Origin: DLAJ01 sp964655525
GTDB taxonomy: Bacteria > Bacillota > Clostridia > Lachnospirales > Lachnospiraceae
Length of the DNA stretch: 64,000 nt
NCBI GenBank assembly: GCA_964655525.1
Contig: CAZZNE010000002.1
Coordinates: 62,001-126,000, forward strand
Reading direction: 5' to 3'
Both the position numbers and the translations under genes were made by a program. Numbering within the stretch: the first letter of the stretch is position 1; each line of letters starts with the position of its first letter. This document shows, in pieces, positions 59,699 through 64,000 of the stretch. The notes beneath the pieces were generated by a model that saw only the letters and a list, made by a program, of their open reading frames with translations, was not told where the DNA came from and did not search any database.

Positions 59699-59739
59699 AA
59701 AACTTCCCGCAGACGTTCATCGGAAGCGGGAAGTTTTTT
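59699..59739 (+). terminator. Rho-independent terminator after sepF
   Basis: A 12-bp stem (59699-59710 with 59726-59737), a 15-nt loop and a T run ending at 59739. It ends the sepF transcript. Confidence 0.9.
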
Positions 59740-59765
59740 GAATCCATTAAGTGTAAACAGATAAT
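59738..59765 (+). promoter_or_regulatory. Predicted promoter for aroB-lspA-rluD
   Basis: TTGAAT (59738-59743) starts in the T run of the terminator, followed by a 16-nt spacer and GATAAT (59760-59765). The AT-rich region to 59830 may add further activity. Confidence 0.45.
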
Positions 59766-59853
59766 AAAAGTATATAAGAGAGTAAAAACATATATAAATA
59801 ATATCAAAGAAAGCATTGATAGTAGCGAATAAGGGGAAGGAACAGAATACGGT

Positions 59854-60963
59854 ATGGAAGAACGGATAACGGTCATGATGAACAAGAAACCGAAGTATGA
59901 CATCGTATATCACACAGATTTTGATGCGCTGCCCAAGGAGCTTGCGGGGATGGAGATTTCTTCACGCAGACTTTGTATCGTTACGGATTCTCAGGTCAAA
60001 GAGTTGTACGCAGATACGCTTGTTGCGCTGCTTACCCCGCACGCAAGACAGGTGGATGTGTTTGCGTTTCCTGCGGGAGAAGCCTCTAAGACGCTGGATA
60101 CGGTGCGTGAGATCTATGCTTATCTGATCGAACATCATTATGACAGAAAGGATATGCTCCTTGCGCTCGGAGGAGGGGTGGTCGGCGACATTACCGGTTA
60201 TACGGCGGCAACCTATCTGCGCGGAATCGAATTTATCCAGATACCAACCACGCTGATCGCGCAGTCGGACAGCTCGATCGGCGGAAAAACGGGCGTTGAT
60301 TTTGACGGCTACAAAAATATGGTTGGCGCATTTTATATGCCGAGTCTGGTCTACATGAATATCGCGGCGTTAAAGACCTTGGATGACAGACAATTTTATT
60401 CCGGTTTTGCCGAGGTAATGAAGCATGGGCTGATCAAAGACGCTATGTTTTATGAATGGCTGCTGGAGAATATGTATGAAATTCACGACAGAGATACGGA
60501 TGTGTTGAAAGAAATGGTCATGCGCAGTTGTATGGTAAAGAAGCTGGTCGTGGAAAAAGATCCGACCGAGAAGGGAGACCGCGCGCTTCTTAATTTCGGG
60601 CATACGGTTGGACATGCGATCGAAAAATATAAGAATTTTGAGCTGATGCATGGGGAATGTATCGCATTAGGCTTTGTTGCGGCGGCTTTTATCTCGTGGA
60701 AGCGAGAGTTGTTATCCATGGAGGAATATTATGAGATACGGGATATGCTTGTCCCGTTCAACCTTCCGATCAGCATCGATCATATTGAGCCTGACAAGAT
60801 CGTAGCACTCACAAAATCGGATAAGAAGATGGAGCATGATAAGATCCGGTTTGTTCTTTTAAAAAAAATCGGAAAGGCTGTCATTGAAACGAGCGTTACG
60901 GAACAAGAAATACTGGACGCGGTCCAGGAAATCTATTTTGATGAAGAGGATGAGCGTGCATGA
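59854..60963 (+). CDS. aroB: 3-dehydroquinate synthase
   Basis: Second step of the shikimate pathway: DAHP to 3-dehydroquinate, NAD+ and metal dependent. GGGVVGDITGYTAATYLRGI (~108-127), QSDSSIGGKTGVD (~143-155), metal His in NFGHTVGHAIEK, and KSDKK near residue 325. Length 369 is typical. GGGGAAGGAA precedes the ATG; ATGs at 59875 and 59878 are later alternatives. The stop overlaps lspA (ATGA). Other aro genes are not in the window. Confidence 0.97.
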   Translation: MEERITVMMNKKPKYDIVYHTDFDALPKELAGMEISSRRLCIVTDSQVKELYADTLVALLTPHARQVDVFAFPAGEASKTLDTVREIYAYLIEHHYDRKDMLLALGGGVVGDITGYTAATYLRGIEFIQIPTTLIAQSDSSIGGKTGVDFDGYKNMVGAFYMPSLVYMNIAALKTLDDRQFYSGFAEVMKHGLIKDAMFYEWLLENMYEIHDRDTDVLKEMVMRSCMVKKLVVEKDPTEKGDRALLNFGHTVGHAIEKYKNFELMHGECIALGFVAAAFISWKRELLSMEEYYEIRDMLVPFNLPISIDHIEPDKIVALTKSDKKMEHDKIRFVLLKKIGKAVIETSVTEQEILDAVQEIYFDEEDERA

Positions 60964-61520
60964 GCAGAAAGAAAATAAAGCGGTTAGTATTGGACCTTCT
61001 GTTATTTATCGTGCTGGTAGCGATTGATCAGGGAACCAAATACCTTGCGGTGCTGCAATTAAAAGATCGTGCACCTGTGCCGATCATTGACGGCGTGTTT
61101 GAACTGCACTATCTGGAAAACCGGGGAGCGGCGTTTGGTATGCTGCAAAACCAAAAAGTATTTTTCATTTTTATTGCGGTGGTGATCCTTGCAGCAATCT
61201 GCTATGTGCTGTTCCGCATGCCTGACAAGAACCGGTACCGCAGCATGAATTTCTTCTGCGTTTTGATCGCATCGGGCGCGGTCGGCAATATGATAGACCG
61301 GTTCCGCTGTGATTATGTGGTTGATTTTCTGTACTTTGTGTTGATTCGGTTCCCGATCTTTAATGTAGCGGACATTTATGTGACCTGTGCGACGATATTG
61401 CTCGCGATTTTTCTGCTGTTTGTATATAAGGATGAGGAGCTTCGCTTTTTGAGCGTTCGTCCGAAGAAGTACCGCGAGGTAAAAAATGAGCCGGTAAAAA
61501 AGGACAAGGAGCAGGGATAA
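60960..61520 (+). CDS. lspA: Lipoprotein signal peptidase (signal peptidase II)
   Basis: Membrane aspartyl protease that cleaves prolipoproteins. Four helices, with catalytic Asp residues in NMIDRFRCDYVVDFLYF and in FNVADIYV; NRGAAFGML marks the conserved Asn. Length 186, with a Lys-rich C-terminal tail. Several lipoproteins in this window are its likely substrates. It is coupled to aroB by a 4-nt overlap and followed by rluD after 6 nt. Confidence 0.97.
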   Translation: MSRKKIKRLVLDLLLFIVLVAIDQGTKYLAVLQLKDRAPVPIIDGVFELHYLENRGAAFGMLQNQKVFFIFIAVVILAAICYVLFRMPDKNRYRSMNFFCVLIASGAVGNMIDRFRCDYVVDFLYFVLIRFPIFNVADIYVTCATILLAIFLLFVYKDEELRFLSVRPKKYREVKNEPVKKDKEQG

Positions 61521-61526
61521 GACATT

Positions 61527-62435
61527 ATGAAGGAATATCGGTTTCAGGTACCCGGCGAGCTTTCGGGAGAACGGGTGGACAAGACGTTGACTGCATTGGT
61601 CGATTTTCTTTCGCGCTCGTATATTCAAAAGCAGATCAAAGCGGGCGGGGTGACGATCGGAGGGACGCCGGTGAAAGCGGGCGCGCGTGTGGCGGAAGGA
61701 GACGAGCTTACCATATATGTTCCCGATTCCGAGCAACCGGATATAAAGCCTGAACCAATCCCGCTTGCTATTTTATATGAGGATGAAGATGTACTTGTGG
61801 TCAACAAACCGAAGGGGATGGTCGTCCATCCTGCTGCGGGACATTATGACGGCACGCTTGTTAATGCCGTTATGTATCATTGCGGGGATAGTCTTTCCGG
61901 GATTAACGGTGTTCTGCGCCCCGGTATCGTACACCGCATTGATAAGGATACGACCGGTTCCGTCATCATCTGCAAGAATGATGCGGCGCATCTTTCTCTT
62001 GCGCAGCAGTTGAAAGAGCATCATGTGACAAGGGCGTATCATGCGATCTGCCACGGTATCATTAAGCAGGACACCGGCGTGATCGATACCCTGATCGGAA
62101 GGGATACAAAGGATCGTAAAAAAATGGCAGTTCAGGGGGTGAACGGGAAACGCGCTGTTACACATTATCGGGTTTTACAACGTTTTGACGACTATACTTA
62201 TGTGGAATGCCGTTTGGAGACAGGAAGGACCCATCAGATCCGTGTCCATATGGCAAGTATCGGGCATCCTCTTTTAGGGGATGAGGTGTATGGGATGAGA
62301 AAATGCCCGTTTCACCTGCAGGGACAGACATTACATGCGAAGCTGCTCGGCTTTATTCATCCGAGGAGCGGGGAGTATATTGAAACGGACGCTCCACTAC
62401 CGGAATATTTTCAGCATTTACTGGACATTCTGTGA
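61527..62435 (+). CDS. rluD: RluD-type 23S rRNA pseudouridine synthase
   Basis: RluA-family enzyme. The N-terminal S4 RNA-binding domain (SRSYIQKQIKAGGVTIGG, ~29-46) precedes the catalytic domain with the active-site Asp in HRIDKDTTGSVI near residue 138, and the CRLETGRTHQIRVHM motif near 230. Length 302 fits RluD (positions 1911/1915/1917 of 23S rRNA). RlmH, encoded at 15428, methylates one of the same sites. The lspA-rluD order is standard in Firmicutes. Confidence 0.95.
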   Translation: MKEYRFQVPGELSGERVDKTLTALVDFLSRSYIQKQIKAGGVTIGGTPVKAGARVAEGDELTIYVPDSEQPDIKPEPIPLAILYEDEDVLVVNKPKGMVVHPAAGHYDGTLVNAVMYHCGDSLSGINGVLRPGIVHRIDKDTTGSVIICKNDAAHLSLAQQLKEHHVTRAYHAICHGIIKQDTGVIDTLIGRDTKDRKKMAVQGVNGKRAVTHYRVLQRFDDYTYVECRLETGRTHQIRVHMASIGHPLLGDEVYGMRKCPFHLQGQTLHAKLLGFIHPRSGEYIETDAPLPEYFQHLLDIL

Positions 62436-62510
62436 TTTTTATGACGGTGGTCTGCGTCAGGAGGATTTTGTCGAAGAATGGCGGTAATTTCTGTAAGATT
62501 GGTATTTCGG

Positions 62511-62539
62511 TTGAAAGAATGCAGAATATCGCATATACT
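62511..62539 (+). promoter_or_regulatory. Predicted sigma-A promoter flanked by an 8-bp inverted repeat
   Basis: TTGAAA (62511-62516), 17-nt spacer, TATACT (62534-62539). CTGTAAGA at 62491-62498 and its exact reverse complement TCTTACAG at 62542-62549 bracket the promoter. Confidence 0.75.
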
Positions 62540-62571
62540 ATTCTTACAGTTAAACAAGAAATGAGGTGTGA

Positions 62572-63204
62572 ATGATGGAAACGATTATTACGATTGGAAG
62601 ACAGTACGGTTCTAACGGTCATGAGATCGGCAGAGAGCTGGCGGAGCATTACGGGATTGCATATTATGATAAGGCACTGTTGACACGTGCGGCAAAGGAA
62701 AGCGGTTTTTGCGAGGAGATGATCAAGAGTAACGATGAGCGTCCGACCAATTCTTTTTTATATAATCTGGTGATGGATACCTACTCGTTCGGCTATAACG
62801 CATCTTCTTTTGTGGATATGCCGATCAGTCAGAAAGTATTCCTTGCGCAGTTTGATACGATCAAGAAGATCGCAAATGAGGGACCGTGTGTGATTGTCGG
62901 AAGATGTGCGGATTATGCGCTTGCAGATTACCCGAACTGTGTGCATGTCTTTATCAGTGCGGACGAAGATTTTAAGCTGAAAAATATCATGGAGAGTCAT
63001 CAGCTTACGGCTGCGAAGGCGAAGGATATGATGATCAAAAAGGATAAACAGCGTCAAAGCTATTACAATTATTATTCTTCTAAGAAATGGGGCAGGGCGG
63101 ACAGTTACGACTTAACGTTAAACAGCGCAAAGCTCGGGGTGAAAGGCTCCGTGGAACTGTTGATCCGCTATATTGAAGAGTTTGAGAAACTACGTAAACA
63201 ATAG
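62572..63204 (+). CDS. Cytidylate kinase-like family protein
   Basis: A 210-residue cytosolic protein of the cytidylate-kinase-like family (AAA_26-type), common in Clostridia. The phosphate-binding loop is the variant GRQYGSNGHEIG in place of GxxxxGKS/T, and CVIVGRCADYAL occupies the Walker B region. Not a housekeeping Cmk, which has the classical P-loop; the substrate is unknown. ATG 62572 and ATG 62575 are both possible after GAGG. It has its own promoter. Confidence 0.9.
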   Translation: MMETIITIGRQYGSNGHEIGRELAEHYGIAYYDKALLTRAAKESGFCEEMIKSNDERPTNSFLYNLVMDTYSFGYNASSFVDMPISQKVFLAQFDTIKKIANEGPCVIVGRCADYALADYPNCVHVFISADEDFKLKNIMESHQLTAAKAKDMMIKKDKQRQSYYNYYSSKKWGRADSYDLTLNSAKLGVKGSVELLIRYIEEFEKLRKQ

Positions 63205-63232
63205 CTGAAAAATGGATTGGAGTACATAAGGA

Positions 63233-64000
63233 ATGAGAATAACGAAAGAAAGGGAACGGAAAGCGGGACGCTTTTTTAAAAAAGGTATCCGGCGCATGCT
63301 TGCGCTGTTATGCTGTATCTGTATGCTTCCCATGGGGAATTTGCAGGTTGAGGCGAAAAATGCGGGTGCAGCGATCAGTATTGGTATTGACGTATCAAGG
63401 TATCAGGGAGATATTAACTGGGCGGCGGTAGCTGCTTGCGGTGTACAGTATGCCTTTGTCAGGGTCGGTTCGGTCAGATACGGTATCGACACAAAATTTG
63501 ACCAGAATATGAGACAAGCCGCGGCAAACGGCGTTAAGACCGGCGTGTATATTTATTCGTATGCGACAACGCCGCAGGAGGCGGCTGCGGAAGCTTTATT
63601 TGTGATTCAGGCAATCGCGAACTATACGATCAGCATGCCTGTTGCCATTGATATTGAGGATTCCGTACAGCGCACGCTCACGCCTGCACAGCTTGCGGAG
63701 ATCGCAAATACATTTTGTGCGATCGTTGAGAGTGCGGGCTATTATCCGATTGTATATGGCAGTAAAAACTGGTATACGAATTATATCGGACCAATTGCGT
63801 ATGACAAATGGGTCGCGCAGTACAATGCGTCCTGTGACATTGAAGACGCGGCGTTCTGGCAGGCAACCAGCAAGGGTGCTGTTCCGGGAATTGCCGGAGC
63901 TGTCGATATTGACTATCAGTATAAGGATTTATCCGCAAGCATTGTTGCAAACGGCTTTGTATTCCGCAAAGGATTTTATTATTTTTATGAGAACTATAAG
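63233..64000 (+). CDS. Secreted GH25 lysozyme (N-acetylmuramidase), 3' truncated by the window end
   Basis: Glycoside hydrolase family 25, cleaving the muramic acid-GlcNAc bond of peptidoglycan. 256 codons are seen and the frame stays open at base 64000. The basic N-terminus and the hydrophobic stretch MLALLCCICMLPMGN (about residues 22-36) form a signal peptide. The GH25 domain starts at SIGIDVSRYQGDINW (catalytic Asp), and PVAIDIED gives the acidic pair near residue 142. The last visible residues (FRKGFYYFYENYK) look like the beginning of a wall-binding repeat. ATAAGGA precedes the ATG by a base. It is likely an exported wall-remodelling enzyme. Confidence 0.92.
   Translation, partial: MRITKERERKAGRFFKKGIRRMLALLCCICMLPMGNLQVEAKNAGAAISIGIDVSRYQGDINWAAVAACGVQYAFVRVGSVRYGIDTKFDQNMRQAAANGVKTGVYIYSYATTPQEAAAEALFVIQAIANYTISMPVAIDIEDSVQRTLTPAQLAEIANTFCAIVESAGYYPIVYGSKNWYTNYIGPIAYDKWVAQYNASCDIEDAAFWQATSKGAVPGIAGAVDIDYQYKDLSASIVANGFVFRKGFYYFYENYK

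Noticed and set aside
59690..59764. A 24-codon ORF (MKKKTSRRR...) spanning the sepF terminator
   Set aside because: It coincides with the terminator stem and AT-rich promoter sequence; the nearest RBS-like site is about 20 nt away. It could only be a chance frame.

Overview
The window is a chromosomal stretch of a low-to-mid GC, Gram-positive anaerobe, most likely a member of the Clostridia, family Lachnospiraceae. The reasons are strong AGGAGG-type ribosome binding sites, sigma-A promoters, and Firmicute gene orders: yqfC-yqfD-phoH-HD protein-ybeY, mutS-mutL-miaA, radC-mreBCD-PBP2-minCDE-rodA-mgsA, and an NfnAB transhydrogenase of anaerobes. Sporulation-linked genes occur (yqfC, yqfD, a SpoVB-like flippase, a BofC-like C-terminus). 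Every gene I can support lies on the + strand, with many 1-40 nt overlaps. I see no rRNA, tRNA, transposase, prophage or CRISPR array. No gap longer than 300 nt lacks a gene.

Layout. 0-8 kb: the 3' part of a CBS/CorC membrane protein, yebC, a membrane protein with a Lys/Glu-rich repeat tail, a terminator plus a paired-hairpin repeat, a ClpP-class protease and ftsK/spoIIIE. 8-16 kb: one-carbon genes fhs and folD, then nfnAB flanked by two zinc-ribbon membrane proteins, then rlmH. 16-23 kb: an accessory-looking stretch with a small unknown gene, an XRE-like regulator, an uncharacterised 508-residue protein, a voltage-gated-type K+ channel with RCK_C domains, a lipoprotein, and two adjacent proteins that look like alpha/alpha-toroid (terpenoid-cyclase-like) folds. 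23-32.5 kb: pdp, then yqfC to ybeY, a MOP flippase, a DUF1266 lipoprotein between 40-bp direct repeats, and a BofC-like protein. 32.5-38.5 kb: two FAD oxidoreductases, proB, a DUF896 protein, and an ORF joining 5-formyltetrahydrofolate cyclo-ligase to proA. 38.5-47 kb: miaB, mutS, mutL, miaA and a methionine-gamma-lyase-like PLP enzyme. 47-59 kb: radC, mreBCD, PBP2, minCDE, rodA, mgsA, a D,D-carboxypeptidase and a HlyD-like protein. 59-64 kb: sepF, aroB, lspA, rluD, a cytidylate-kinase-like protein and a secreted GH25 lysozyme cut by the window end.

Functionally, the 47-60 kb block is a cell-shape and division operon. The elongasome (MreBCD, RodA, PBP2) sits with septum placement (MinCDE, SepF) and wall trimming (carboxypeptidase, GH25). 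The 8-14 kb block links tetrahydrofolate one-carbon flux with NADPH/ferredoxin balancing.

Most unusual items: (1) the cyclo-ligase/ProA fusion hinges on an A7 run, and one extra A would give tandem stops followed by a well-placed RBS and proA ATG; (2) a self-promoted DUF1266 lipoprotein cassette lies between 39/40-identical copies of the 3' end of the flippase gene; (3) a family of paired-hairpin intergenic repeats has three copies, one sitting in the 5' region of a carboxypeptidase gene; (4) an HD-family protein next to phoH carries HE instead of HD. None of these amounts to a demonstrated new system.
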